64,000 bases of DNA from Geovibrio thiophilus (lineage in GTDB: Bacteria > Chrysiogenota > Deferribacteres > Deferribacterales > Geovibrionaceae): NCBI RefSeq assembly GCF_004087915.1, contig NZ_CP035108.1:1860001-1924000 (forward strand), read 5' to 3'. The notes beneath the pieces are model-generated. The model did not search any database and was not told the DNA's origin. It saw only the letters and a list, made by a program, of their open reading frames with translations. Of the stretch, positions 34,849-43,970 are shown in pieces; within the stretch, counting starts at the first letter, position 1, and every line of letters begins with the position of its first letter. Made by a program: the position numbers and the translations under genes.

Positions 34849-35820
34849 CTACTGCCTCAGCATTTCTTCAACCTGAGCATCCGTAAGATCCAGATGCAGG
34901 AAGAGTTTCATGAAATTTTTAGTTTCGCTTTTTATATCAACTGTGCATTTTTCGGGGTACATATTGCAGGTAAGCCACTGCACAGCCATGAACTTCATCA
35001 CGGCAGGCTTTTCCATCCAGCCGAAGGGACCGTAAGGCACAACAAATATCCTGTTCGTTTTGTATGCGCGCAGGCGCTTCCATCTGGAGTCTTTTTTGTA
35101 TCCGTAGCCGAAGAACGGGTCTGTAATAAGCACGACGTCCGGGTTCATAGCCACTATCTGCTCAAAGGAAACCTGCTGTGCGCCTCTCATGTCAGGACTT
35201 AAGCATTCCAGAGCGTTAATTACGCCGCTAAGGGCGAGTTCCTCATAGTTACAGCCGGATCTCAGACCGTTTTTCCCCCCTGCCACATAAACACGGAGCT
35301 TCTCACTGTCCTTAAGCCCTTTTGTCATCTCTTTTGTTTTTTCAACGGCTTTCTCAGAATATGCAGCAAGTTCCTCCCCCCGTTCGGGCACACTCAGTTC
35401 CCTGCCCAGTTCCCTCAGCATAACTATGTAGTCATTCATATCAGAACCCTTCATAGTGAAGGTTTCTATCCCCATCTTTCTGAGTTCGGGTATCATCTGG
35501 TTAACATTGTGAGACGAACTGGAGATAATGAAGGCGCGCTTCACTTTCTCACGCATGAGCATTTCCCGATCGGGTATGCCGCCTTCATTATGCCAGCCGC
35601 CAAGAAACGGGAGGCTCTTGTATTTCTCAGAAATAAACTTTTCCTCATACGGATAAAACTTGTAAGACCATCCGGCAAGAATGTCGGGATTGACTATGTA
35701 AATCATAAAAACAGAGGGTACCGTCGCGCCCCATACTTTGTCTCCGGACGTCTCGTCGGCAAAAACAGAAAAAACGGAAATAAGCAATAGAAGACACACG
35801 GCAGAAAGCTTTCTCATCAT
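34849..35820 (-). CDS. Periplasmic metal-chelate binding protein, FecB/BtuF-like, first copy
   Basis: The 323-aa product starts the importer operon. It has a Sec signal (residues 1-21, SVFADE), then the class III binding fold with NPDILAGWSYKF, MNPDVVLITDPFFG and DSRWKRLRAYKTNRIFVVPY. The last block is nearly the same as in the second copy. The start may be ATG at 35820 or the next codon; GGAGTG lies just upstream. No lipobox is seen. A -10-like TATAAT and an inverted repeat lie in the 200 bp upstream. Confidence 0.88.
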   Translation of the reverse strand: MMRKLSAVCLLLLISVFSVFADETSGDKVWGATVPSVFMIYIVNPDILAGWSYKFYPYEEKFISEKYKSLPFLGGWHNEGGIPDREMLMREKVKRAFIISSSSHNVNQMIPELRKMGIETFTMKGSDMNDYIVMLRELGRELSVPERGEELAAYSEKAVEKTKEMTKGLKDSEKLRVYVAGGKNGLRSGCNYEELALSGVINALECLSPDMRGAQQVSFEQIVAMNPDVVLITDPFFGYGYKKDSRWKRLRAYKTNRIFVVPYGPFGWMEKPAVMKFMAVQWLTCNMYPEKCTVDIKSETKNFMKLFLHLDLTDAQVEEMLRQ

Positions 35821-35867
35821 CGCGGCACTCCTTTAAAATTCAGCAGTTATCAGCAGTCATAAAGAAC

Positions 35868-35912
35868 ATTATATTCCTGAACGGATAGCGCTATTACAAA
35901 AGTATATAGCGC
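35868..35912 (-). promoter_or_regulatory. Putative promoter region of the importer operon with inverted repeat
   Basis: On the minus strand a TATAAT lies at 35873-35868. Upstream of it GCGCTAT (35888-35894) and ATAGCGC (35906-35912) form an inverted repeat with 11 bp between arms, at the place where a regulator would act. A good -35 is not obvious, consistent with an activated promoter. The match to a Fur box is poor. Confidence 0.4.
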
Positions 35913-35999
35913 CTTAATTCAATATTGGCTATGATTTTTTCACAGGAGGCTTAAATTAATTCAATAAACACAATAATTAAGGAATATTTGTAAAAGAAA

Positions 36000-36031
36000 G
36001 GTAAAAGAAGAGGGGTGATTTAATTCACCCC
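36000..36031 (-). terminator. Terminator overlapping the larB stop codon
   Basis: On the minus strand GGGGTGA and TCACCCC form a 7-bp stem with a 6-nt loop; the TGA in the left arm is the larB stop. A T-rich stretch (TCTTCTTTTA) follows. Confidence 0.65.
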
Positions 36032-36771
36032 TGCATAGTATTTATAATCCTCACGGCAGCGCAGGCGGCGCCAAAGCCGTTGTCTATATTAACCACAGTG
36101 ATCCCCCCAGCGCAGGAGGTCAGCATGCCCAGCAGTGCGGATATTCCGCCGAAGGCAGCACCGTAGCCGACGGAGGTTGGTACTGCGATTACCGGCTGCG
36201 ATACAAGCCCTCCCACTACACCGGCAAGCGCGCCTTCCATACCAGCAGTGACTATTATCACCTTTGCCCGGCGTATTTCCTCCAGCCTGTCAAAAAGCCT
36301 GTGTATGCCCGCCACACCGACATCCGAGATAAGCTCCGCCCTGCATCCGAACATGCGGCAGGTGACAAGCGACTCCTCCGCAACGGGCAGGTCGGATGTT
36401 CCGGCGGTGATGATTCGCACCTCGCCCTCTTTATAATGTATCGGATCCTTCACAAAGCTCAGTGTGCGCCCCAGTCTGTTATATTCCGCACCGGAACATG
36501 TCTTAATCACATACTCCGCAGTCTCCGCGGAAACACGTGTGGCGAGCACGCTGCACCTGTCCCTGAGTTTGCAGAAAATATCACTTACCTGCTCAGGGGT
36601 CTTGTTTTCGGCGTATATAACTTCGGGAAAGCCGTTTCGGAGTTCACGATGCAGGTCAAACTTGGTGTGCCCAACATCTGCAAAAGGGAGATCACGAAGC
36701 TTCGTCAATCCCTCCTCCACACTTGTCCCGCCTTCTTTTATGCTGTTTAGGAGTTCTTTCAGCCTGTCCAT
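36025..36771 (-). CDS. larB: LarB, pyridinium-3,5-biscarboxylic acid mononucleotide synthase
   Basis: LarB carboxylates nicotinic acid adenine dinucleotide in the first step of nickel-pincer cofactor synthesis. The 248-aa product has an N-terminal helical part and a PurE-like C-terminal domain with ITAGTSDLPVAEES, GVAGIHRL, VIIVTAGMEGALAGVVGGL and PTSVGYGAAFGG. The ATG at 36769-36771 overlaps the larC stop (TAATG), so the two are coupled. Neither larE (sulfur transfer) nor larA (lactate racemase) is in the window. Confidence 0.92.
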   Translation of the reverse strand: MDRLKELLNSIKEGGTSVEEGLTKLRDLPFADVGHTKFDLHRELRNGFPEVIYAENKTPEQVSDIFCKLRDRCSVLATRVSAETAEYVIKTCSGAEYNRLGRTLSFVKDPIHYKEGEVRIITAGTSDLPVAEESLVTCRMFGCRAELISDVGVAGIHRLFDRLEEIRRAKVIIVTAGMEGALAGVVGGLVSQPVIAVPTSVGYGAAFGGISALLGMLTSCAGGITVVNIDNGFGAACAAVRIINTMQG

Positions 36772-37952
36772 TATTTTCCGCACTTCCATATCTGTGTGTA
36801 GACTTCGCTCAGCGGTATTCCGTGCTGTTCGGAGAGTTTTTTACAGTCTTCAAATTCCGGTTTGGAGCGGATAATCTTCCCGTCCATCACGGCGTTTTTC
36901 ATTGTAACAGTTCCCAGCGGCGTATCCAGCTTATCAAAAGAAACCTCCAGCATATCCTTGCGAATCAGCGTGCTTTTAATACCAAGCGTGGAGGTATGGA
37001 GGAAAAGCAGTCTTCTGAACCTGTCCGCATCCTCATCGGGGCACAAAACAGATATGGTCACTGCCGGACGGTTCTTTTTCATTATTATAGGCGTGAAATG
37101 AACATCCGAAGCGCCCTCGTCCATGAGAAGCTCCATGGCAGCGCCGAGCATTTCGGGTGTCATATCGTCTATATTGCATTGCAGCAGCACAGCCTGACCT
37201 GTTTTCACATAGTTTTCAGCCTCCGCGAGAAAAACACGGAGCACGTTGGGCACCTCATTATCGTTGTGCCCTATTCCGTAGCCTGTTTTCTGTATTGCGA
37301 ATCCTGATACATCACAGAATTTATCCGTAAGTGCCGCAAGAATAGCAGCTCCGGTGGGGGTAGTTGTCTCTTTATTCACTTTGCCTAGGGTAACAGGCAC
37401 ACCTTTGAGAATCTCAGCCGTAGCAGGCGCCGGCACAGGCATAAGCCCATGGGCACACTTCACCATTCCGCCGCCCAGTTCCACGGCGGATGAACGTACC
37501 TCATCAACGCCCAAAGCATGGAAGCATATTGCCGCCCCGACAATATCCACAATTGAATCAGTTGCCCCCACCTCATGGAAATGAACCTCGTACAGCCCTT
37601 TTCCGTGCACCTTCGCCTCAGCTTCGGCAACCTTGAGGAAAATATCCAGCGCTGTTTTCTTAACCTTATCCTCAAGGGCGCTGCTGTTTATAACAGTCTC
37701 AATATCTTTCAGATTCCGGTGATGATGTCCGTGGCTGTGGTCATGATGATGGTGTTTCAACGCCACATCAACCCTTGTGCCGGAGATACCCTTACGCATG
37801 TCTCCGGACGTTTTCACTTCAAACTCATCTCCCAGACCGAGCTTGGCGAGCTCAGTCCTGAGATAGTCCGCACTCACACCGAGATCTATCATGGCGGCAA
37901 GGTTCATATCCCCGCTGATACCGGAAAAACAATCGTAGTATAATATTTTCAT
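36771..37952 (-). CDS. larC: LarC, nickel insertion protein for the nickel-pincer cofactor
   Basis: LarC inserts nickel into the pincer nucleotide with CTP. The 393-aa product is a single unbroken frame, unlike the frameshifted larC of Lactobacillus plantarum. Seen: YDCFSGISGDMNLAAMIDLG at the N-terminus, a His-rich nickel-binding loop (HHHHDHSHGHHH) near residues 66-80, HEVGATDSIVDIVG and the C-terminal nucleotide-binding part (QCNIDDMTPEMLGAAME). GGAGG lies a few bases before the ATG. Coupled to larB. Confidence 0.93.
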   Translation of the reverse strand: MKILYYDCFSGISGDMNLAAMIDLGVSADYLRTELAKLGLGDEFEVKTSGDMRKGISGTRVDVALKHHHHDHSHGHHHRNLKDIETVINSSALEDKVKKTALDIFLKVAEAEAKVHGKGLYEVHFHEVGATDSIVDIVGAAICFHALGVDEVRSSAVELGGGMVKCAHGLMPVPAPATAEILKGVPVTLGKVNKETTTPTGAAILAALTDKFCDVSGFAIQKTGYGIGHNDNEVPNVLRVFLAEAENYVKTGQAVLLQCNIDDMTPEMLGAAMELLMDEGASDVHFTPIIMKKNRPAVTISVLCPDEDADRFRRLLFLHTSTLGIKSTLIRKDMLEVSFDKLDTPLGTVTMKNAVMDGKIIRSKPEFEDCKKLSEQHGIPLSEVYTQIWKCGK

Positions 37953-37965
37953 GCCGCCTCCGGCT

Positions 37966-39168
37966 TTATTTCTTCAGATTGTCCACAAACATTTTTATCA
38001 CACCTGCCGAGCGTTCCTCGAATCCTTCGCCCTCAAACTTAGCGGCGACATCCTTCAGCACATCCGGAATCTGTATAAACTGCGGGCATTTGTCGATACA
38101 CTCGCCGCAGGAAACGCACATGGAGGCGTACCCCTTCTCACCGTCTGCGGTTACCCCGCTGAGACCGAGAATATAGTGAAAGCCGGCGTTCTCCATTCCG
38201 GTAAGAAAAGCAAGGTTATAGCAGTTGAAAGCCCCCGGAATGTCCACTCCGACTGGACACGGCATACAGTAGCCGCAGCCCGTGCAGCCGACCTTCATCA
38301 GCTCCTTATACTTCTTACCGACACGGTTTACGATACTAAGTTCCTTTTCTGTAAGCGAATCCGGAAACGAATCGCACGCAGAGGCTATGTTCCGCTCAAT
38401 ATGCGTTTCTTCGTTCATGCCTGAGATTATCACCTTAACCTCGGGATGGTTCCATATCCAGCGGAGTGACCAGTCCACATGGCTGCGTTTAGTTTCTGCC
38501 TCGTCCCATATATGCTGAATCTCAGCAGGGGGAGTATTCGCAAGATAGCCACCCCTGAGAGGTTCCATAGCAATGAGCCCAAGTCCTTTTGAGGCGGCGT
38601 ATTTCAGTCCTGCCGTTCCCGCCTGATACTCCTGATCCAGAAAGTTGTACTGTATCATGCAGAAGTCCCAGTTATAAGCATCAACTATCGGAGCAAAATC
38701 CGCTCCCTGCCCGTGAAAGGAGAAACCTGCGTTCACTATCCGCCCGTCTTTTTTCGCCTGATCCAGAAATTCTGTGACGCCGAGTTCCCTGACCGTCTTC
38801 CACAGTGCGCCGTTAAGGGTGTGAACAAGGTAATAGTCTATTTTATCAGTGCCAAGCTTCTCAAGCTGGGCGTTGAGGTACTTGTCCATGTCCGCCCTGC
38901 TTTCCAGCAGCCATGAGGGGAGCTTGGTCGCAAGCCTCACCTTTTCACGGTAGCCGTCCCTGAGAGCCTTCCCTAAAACGATCTCGCTCTCGCCGCCGTG
39001 GTAAGGCCATGCGGTGTCCACATAGTTTACACCATTGTCTATAGCATAACGTATCTGGCTGATTGCTCTTTCCTCATCGATTCTGCCGTTCTTCATCGGC
39101 AGACGCATACAGCCGAATCCGAGAGCGGAAAGCTCATCGCCTGTCTTCGGCATTTTCCTGTACTGCAT
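37966..39168 (-). CDS. Aldo-keto reductase with C-terminal 4Fe-4S ferredoxin domain
   Basis: The 400-aa product has an aldo-keto reductase barrel in residues 1 to about 290 (LGFGCMRLP, DTAWPYHGGES, KIDYYLVH). The C-terminal cluster domain has GCTGCGYCMPCP and CVSCGECIDKCPQ, enough for two clusters. Such proteins are frequent in anaerobes and their substrates are mostly unknown. I start at ATG 39168, which has AGAAGGTG upstream, not at an earlier in-frame codon. It ends 13 bp before larC and could share its transcript. Confidence 0.88.
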   Translation of the reverse strand: MQYRKMPKTGDELSALGFGCMRLPMKNGRIDEERAISQIRYAIDNGVNYVDTAWPYHGGESEIVLGKALRDGYREKVRLATKLPSWLLESRADMDKYLNAQLEKLGTDKIDYYLVHTLNGALWKTVRELGVTEFLDQAKKDGRIVNAGFSFHGQGADFAPIVDAYNWDFCMIQYNFLDQEYQAGTAGLKYAASKGLGLIAMEPLRGGYLANTPPAEIQHIWDEAETKRSHVDWSLRWIWNHPEVKVIISGMNEETHIERNIASACDSFPDSLTEKELSIVNRVGKKYKELMKVGCTGCGYCMPCPVGVDIPGAFNCYNLAFLTGMENAGFHYILGLSGVTADGEKGYASMCVSCGECIDKCPQFIQIPDVLKDVAAKFEGEGFEERSAGVIKMFVDNLKK

Positions 39169-39510
39169 AAAACACCTTCTGTTTTTAACTGAATTGTACC
39201 TGCGCATTCAGCGCAGCGTTCTTTAAGCTTCTGACTAATTTTAATAAATATAAAAATGATTGCAATGTCCGTTTCTGCCTTAGTATTGCCTGTTCCTGCA
39301 TCTGACTGCCGATTAAAACAGAATCAGCCCGTGTTTTTGCTTGTGTGCGAAACAGATTAAGACTAAAATTGTTTTATTCACCCGTTCAAGGCAACATTTG
39401 TTTTCTATCCGTCCTTTTTTGTGTATAATGCTTTATGTTGTTTCAGTAAAAAAGAAAATATAATCAGAAACAACTATAAAAGCTGTTCTTTTACGCACTG
39501 AGGGCAAAAA
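39169..39510 (+). promoter_or_regulatory. Intergenic region with putative promoter of the HD-GYP gene
   Basis: No gene is seen in these 342 bp between divergent genes. TATAAT at 39424-39429 is a likely plus-strand -10, with no good -35. Downstream of it, in the presumed leader, GTTGTTTC (39437-39444) and GAAACAAC (39467-39474) form an inverted repeat with 22 bp between the arms, which may be an operator or RNA structure. Confidence 0.45.
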
Positions 39511-40770
39511 ATGGTCAGAAATCTGCTCATACGAGTTTCAGATTTAAAACCGGGCATGATCGTTACTAAAACTGATAAGGAAGGGATCTACTTCCCGTAT
39601 TACGGAACACCCATAGAAAATGACGAACCCATAAAGCTCCTTATAGAATCCGGCGTTGAAAGGGTTTTCATCCGCGTTGAAGTGAACGATATACCCGCCG
39701 AAAAAAGATCGGAACGGGAAAATGTAATTATTACAGAGCTTAAGAAGCAGACTGATCCCGATGCTGATTTCAGTATTATCAAAGAATTCGCCCCGACTAT
39801 AGATGAAGTTGTAAAAGCGGAAGCCATACATAAAAGAACTAAGGAAGTCACAAAAAAGGTACTCACCGATGTGCGCATGGGCAAGACACTTGATGCCGAA
39901 GCCACTAAAGATGTTGTCAACGAGCTTGTGATGACATGCCTGAACAGCCCGAATGTTTTTCCGAATATGACAAGGCTCAAGGACTTTGACGACTACACCT
40001 TTACCCACTCCCTGAACGTCAGCATAATAAGTATAGCCATAGGGCGCAGGCTGGGCAAATCCCCATCTGAGCTTAACCTTATCGGTATGGCGGGGATTAT
40101 GCACGACCTCGGCAAGATGAAGATCCCCGAGAAAATACTGAACAAGCCGGACAAGCTCACGGATGAGGAATTCCGCATAATGAAGCAGCATCCGGTACGG
40201 GGTTACGATCTGCTGAAATATTATACCAAACTGCCTGAGGATGTGCTGCTCTCCGTGCTCCAGCACCACGAAAAGGCAGACGGCTCCGGCTATCCGGGCG
40301 GAATAAACGAGAAGCAGATCAACCCTATGGCAAAAATAATCGCTATAGCAGATGTTTATGACGCTGTAACAAGCGACAGGGTCTACCATCAGGGAAAATC
40401 CCCCGCTGAGGCTCTTAAACTCATATTTGAAGGCTCCGGCAGGCACTTCAACGAGACACTGGTCAAATTCTTCATTAACATAATGGGGATATACCCTGTC
40501 GGTACTCTGACGATGCTTGATACTCACGAAATGGCGGTGGTATTCGACAGCAGACAGGAAGATATACTCAAGCCTGTGGTCATTGTCATAAGCAATGAAA
40601 AAGGAACGCGGATTGCCCCTTATCTGCTGGATCTGAAAAACCAGAACGGAGGCGCAGGTCAGAAAAAGATTATTTCATCAATCAAAAGCGACAGCTACGG
40701 TGTGGATACGAACGGAATAATTGAAGCCTTCGTAAAAGAGCACAAGCTTGCCCACCCCATGAACAGATAA
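39511..40770 (+). CDS. HD-GYP domain cyclic di-GMP phosphodiesterase
   Basis: The 419-aa product begins with a DUF3391-like region (residues 1 to about 90) and carries an HD-GYP domain from about 165 to 330: HDLGKMKIP, HP(V)RGY, HHEKADGSGYPGG and the late DVYDAVTSDRVYH. These residues bind the metal centre that hydrolyses cyclic di-GMP, so the enzyme should be active. There is no receiver or membrane segment, so the signal it answers to is unclear. GAGGG lies before the ATG. Confidence 0.92.
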   Translation: MVRNLLIRVSDLKPGMIVTKTDKEGIYFPYYGTPIENDEPIKLLIESGVERVFIRVEVNDIPAEKRSERENVIITELKKQTDPDADFSIIKEFAPTIDEVVKAEAIHKRTKEVTKKVLTDVRMGKTLDAEATKDVVNELVMTCLNSPNVFPNMTRLKDFDDYTFTHSLNVSIISIAIGRRLGKSPSELNLIGMAGIMHDLGKMKIPEKILNKPDKLTDEEFRIMKQHPVRGYDLLKYYTKLPEDVLLSVLQHHEKADGSGYPGGINEKQINPMAKIIAIADVYDAVTSDRVYHQGKSPAEALKLIFEGSGRHFNETLVKFFINIMGIYPVGTLTMLDTHEMAVVFDSRQEDILKPVVIVISNEKGTRIAPYLLDLKNQNGGAGQKKIISSIKSDSYGVDTNGIIEAFVKEHKLAHPMNR

Positions 40771-40794
40771 GAGCGGGCACGAACAATAAAGCGA

Positions 40795-41232
40795 TTATTT
40801 ACAGCAGTCACTCTTCCTCTCGAAGCAGAGTTTTTTATCCCTGAATTTTTCAAAGAGAATCCTTTTCGCCACATAAACAGGAACCTTGGAAAGCAGAGCA
40901 AAACGCACAGCGTCCGACGGTCTGGCGTCCACTGCCCTTTCCTCACCGTTTACTATTATATAAACCTTTGATGTGAAAACCCCGTCCTCATAACCGTCTA
41001 TCACCACCCTCTCAGGGAATGCGTTATCCAGTGAGGAAATAATACCCGCGGTTATTCCGAATATACCCAGATCATCCGTATTTTTTCCGCACAGAAATGA
41101 GTGAATCGTATTGGCGCTCTCCTCACCCACGGGAATGGGAAGAACCTCAAGCCCTGAAACTGATTCAAGCAGGATCATACATCTGCCTGTAAGCGGTTCC
41201 CTCATGACACATTTTAAGCCGACCTCTATCAT
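40795..41232 (-). CDS. Bifunctional nuclease domain (BFN, DUF151) protein
   Basis: The 145-aa product matches the DUF151/BFN family (LPIPVGEESANTIHSFL, VDARPSDAVRFALLSKVPVYVA), proposed to have DNase and RNase activity. Two adjacent cysteines lie at the C-terminus (SDCCK). The ATG comes just after the miaB stop (TAAATG), so it is co-translated with miaB, a pairing seen in other genomes. Confidence 0.9.
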   Translation of the reverse strand: MIEVGLKCVMREPLTGRCMILLESVSGLEVLPIPVGEESANTIHSFLCGKNTDDLGIFGITAGIISSLDNAFPERVVIDGYEDGVFTSKVYIIVNGEERAVDARPSDAVRFALLSKVPVYVAKRILFEKFRDKKLCFERKSDCCK

Positions 41233-42549
41233 TTAGTCCTCCGCTGCCTCTCCGAAAAAGCTGTTTGGTTTTGCCTCATGTATTATAACATCAGTTATAT
41301 CACCGACTGATAAAACTTTTCTGCTTGTAAAATTTACCACTCTGTTCTGTCTGTTTCTGCCTGTGTATACTCCGCCGTCTCGTTTACTGAACCCTTCGGT
41401 CATTACTTCTGCCATTTTTCCTTTGTAGCCTGCGGATATTTCCGCGCTTATCCTCTTCTGGAGATCAAGCAGGCGGGCAAGGCGCATTTTCTTGTCTGAG
41501 GCTTTCACATCATCCGCAAGCCCCTCCGCCTTTGTCCCCGGACGCACCGAGTATGCGAAGGCGAAAAGAGACTCATAGCGGATCTCTTCCATCGCTGCGA
41601 GTGTCATCTCAAAATCTTCCGCTGTTTCACCCGGAAAACCGACAATAAAATCAGAAGAAAGAGCAAGCGAAGGCACGAGCTCCTTAGCTTTCAGCACCTT
41701 GTCCCTGTACTCCCCGTAGGTGTATTTTCTGTTCATGCGTTTCAGTACATCGCTGCTGCCTGCCTGCAAGGGAAGATGCAGACTTTCGCAGACCTTGTCC
41801 AGATCCCGCATGGCATATATAAGCTCATCAGAAAAATCTTTGGGATGTGAGGTGACAAACCTTATCCTCTCGATCCCGCTTATATTATTCACCCTATATA
41901 AAAGTTCCGTAAAATTGATGTTTTCGTCAAGGTTTTTTCCGAAGGAGTTCACATTCTGCCCCAAAAGGGTTATCTCTTTCACCCCTTTGTCCGCAAGAAA
42001 ACGGATCTCATCCAGAATCTCCGCTGCATGTCTGCTTTTTTCCCTTCCCCGCACATAAGGCACTATGCAGTATGAGCAGAAATTGTCGCACCCTTTCATT
42101 ATGGTTATAAAGGCGCTGCATCCGGTCTGCCTGCCGAAAACAGGCACTTTCAGCTCTCCGCCCTCGAACTCGGTGAAGCAAACCTTTTCGCCCTTCTCCA
42201 CCAGCTCCACAGCTTCACCTATGCGGGCTATGGCGTCCGTTCCCAATACAAAATCCGTCTGCGGGTAACGCTTAAGAAGCGCTTCGCCGTCCTGCTGCGC
42301 CACACAGCCGCATACGCCTATCTTGAGTTCAGGGTTCTTTCTCCTTATTTTTTTAAGCCTGCCGAGTTCACTTGAAACCTTGTGGTGGGGTTTCTCCCTA
42401 ACACTGCATGTATTTACAAGCGCGTAATCAGCCTCTTCGGGTGTTTCCGCCTGAGTAAAGCCCATAGCGGCGAAAAAGGAAGCCAGTCTTTCCGAATCGT
42501 ACTCGTTCATCTGGCATCCGTATGTGTTTATGTAAAAACTTCTGCTCAA
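41233..42549 (-). CDS. miaB: tRNA-2-methylthio-N6-dimethylallyladenosine synthase MiaB
   Basis: MiaB adds a methylthio group to i6A37 of tRNAs that read UNN codons. The 438-aa product has an N-terminal MTTase domain with cluster cysteines (YINTYGCQMNEYDSE, NTCSVREK, GVCGC), a radical SAM motif CDNFCSYC, and a C-terminal TRAM domain. The YGCQMNEYDSE wording separates MiaB from RimO and MtaB. I start at TTG 42549, which directly follows the previous stop and has GGAG upstream; an ATG-type reading to 42618 would overlap the sugar transferase gene by 67 bp. Confidence 0.92.
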   Translation of the reverse strand: MSRSFYINTYGCQMNEYDSERLASFFAAMGFTQAETPEEADYALVNTCSVREKPHHKVSSELGRLKKIRRKNPELKIGVCGCVAQQDGEALLKRYPQTDFVLGTDAIARIGEAVELVEKGEKVCFTEFEGGELKVPVFGRQTGCSAFITIMKGCDNFCSYCIVPYVRGREKSRHAAEILDEIRFLADKGVKEITLLGQNVNSFGKNLDENINFTELLYRVNNISGIERIRFVTSHPKDFSDELIYAMRDLDKVCESLHLPLQAGSSDVLKRMNRKYTYGEYRDKVLKAKELVPSLALSSDFIVGFPGETAEDFEMTLAAMEEIRYESLFAFAYSVRPGTKAEGLADDVKASDKKMRLARLLDLQKRISAEISAGYKGKMAEVMTEGFSKRDGGVYTGRNRQNRVVNFTSRKVLSVGDITDVIIHEAKPNSFFGEAAED

Positions 42550-42551
42550 AG

Positions 42552-43970
42552 CTAATATGCTCCTTCTTTTTTTATCACTGCCTTCACTGTTTTTAAAATG
42601 ATCATTATATCCAGCCATATGCTCCAGTTCATGACATACCAGCTGTCAAGTCCCACACGGAAGGTGTAATCAGTGTCGCTCCTCCCGCTGACCTGCCATA
42701 TGCCGGTTATACCCGGACGCACCATGCAGTAGTATTCACCGTCTTTGCCGTAATATTCGTCCAGTTCGGTTCTGATTATGGGTCGGGGACCCACCACACT
42801 CATATCTCCCCTGAGAACATTTATAAACTGAGGCATTTCGTCTATGGATGTTTTTCTTATGAACCTGCCGACCTTTGTAACCCTAGGATCGTCTTTCAGC
42901 TTAAAGGATGTTTCCCACTCGGCACGTTTCACCGGATCGGAATCCAGAATATCCTTCAGGCGCACGTCAGCGTCCTTATACATTGAGCGCATCTTGAGAA
43001 CGCCTATGACCTTACCGCCCCTGCCGACGCGTTTATGACTGTAGAACGGGGAGCCTCCGGACTCAAGGCGTATGGCGACCGCAGCGGTTATGATGATCAG
43101 ACCGGCAAATGGAAGCACAAGGAGAGTGAAGACTATGTCAAAGGCTCTTTTCGCCGCTTTGTTGGCAACGGACGCGAGGTTGTTTTTTGATTTCAGGATA
43201 AACAGCTTATTATTAAAAAGATAATGGAACTCGCTGTTCATCATCGCCGCTCTGCCCGGCTCCGGCACTGTTATTATTTTGCCGACCTTGCGCCTCACGC
43301 AGGTGGTGAGAGAGGTTATTTCGTCAGGGTTCATCTCGTCCTCAACGAAAACAACCGCAGAGGCGTCATCAAGGAGTTTCTCAATATCCCCGCCAAGAAC
43401 AGGGTATGAAGTTCCTCTGACCTTAATTGTTTCCGCATCGCAGGCGCTTACCGGATAAAAACCTTTCAGCTTATAGCCGTACCCCTTTTCGCCCAGCAGC
43501 GCCGCCGCTGCCTCAGCCGCCGATTCTCCTGTGCCCGCGATAATGATTTTTTCAGTACCGAGACCCAAGGAAAAAAGGAGCCTTTTGCCGATTCTCCGTG
43601 CCACGGGGAACAGCAGTATGCCGTAAAACCATATAAAAACAAGTGTAAGACGGGATACCATGTCGGTCATTTTGCCGACGGAAACTATGGCGAATATAAG
43701 AACGAGGCTGAAGGTTACAGCGCTTATCAGCCCTCTGGTTTCATCGAATGTGGTAAGACGTCTGGTGTAAAGCCCCTTGTAGGCTATCACGGAGAGCAGT
43801 ATCAGAGGCATCCACCAGATACCCGCAAAATATGTGAAGGAGAAGCCGAATCTGGTGACCTCCGGAAACAGTATATCCACTATGCTTCGGGAAACTACCG
43901 CAGCCTCAAGGGTTAGGTAGTAGGTGAGCAGATCAGTCAGTATTACAGCGGGCGTGAACATCCATCTCAT
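42552..43970 (-). CDS. Undecaprenyl-phosphate sugar phosphotransferase, WbaP-like
   Basis: The enzyme starts glycan assembly by moving a sugar phosphate onto the lipid carrier. The 472-aa product has four to five membrane segments (residues 1-130), a nucleotide-binding-like middle domain (IIIAGTGESAAEAAAALLG) and a C-terminal bacterial sugar transferase domain (about 270-470) with KRAFDIVFTLLVLP, LKMRSMYKDA, DEMPQFINVLRGDMSVVGPR and GITGIWQVSGRS. The sugar (glucose or galactose) cannot be read. Its ATG overlaps the end of the glycosyltransferase gene by 4 bp. Confidence 0.93.
   Translation of the reverse strand: MRWMFTPAVILTDLLTYYLTLEAAVVSRSIVDILFPEVTRFGFSFTYFAGIWWMPLILLSVIAYKGLYTRRLTTFDETRGLISAVTFSLVLIFAIVSVGKMTDMVSRLTLVFIWFYGILLFPVARRIGKRLLFSLGLGTEKIIIAGTGESAAEAAAALLGEKGYGYKLKGFYPVSACDAETIKVRGTSYPVLGGDIEKLLDDASAVVFVEDEMNPDEITSLTTCVRRKVGKIITVPEPGRAAMMNSEFHYLFNNKLFILKSKNNLASVANKAAKRAFDIVFTLLVLPFAGLIIITAAVAIRLESGGSPFYSHKRVGRGGKVIGVLKMRSMYKDADVRLKDILDSDPVKRAEWETSFKLKDDPRVTKVGRFIRKTSIDEMPQFINVLRGDMSVVGPRPIIRTELDEYYGKDGEYYCMVRPGITGIWQVSGRSDTDYTFRVGLDSWYVMNWSIWLDIMIILKTVKAVIKKEGAY

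Noticed and set aside
39544-40527. A 327-codon minus-strand frame antisense to the HD-GYP gene
   Set aside because: It lacks a ribosome site and any family motif, while the plus-strand gene has a complete catalytic domain.
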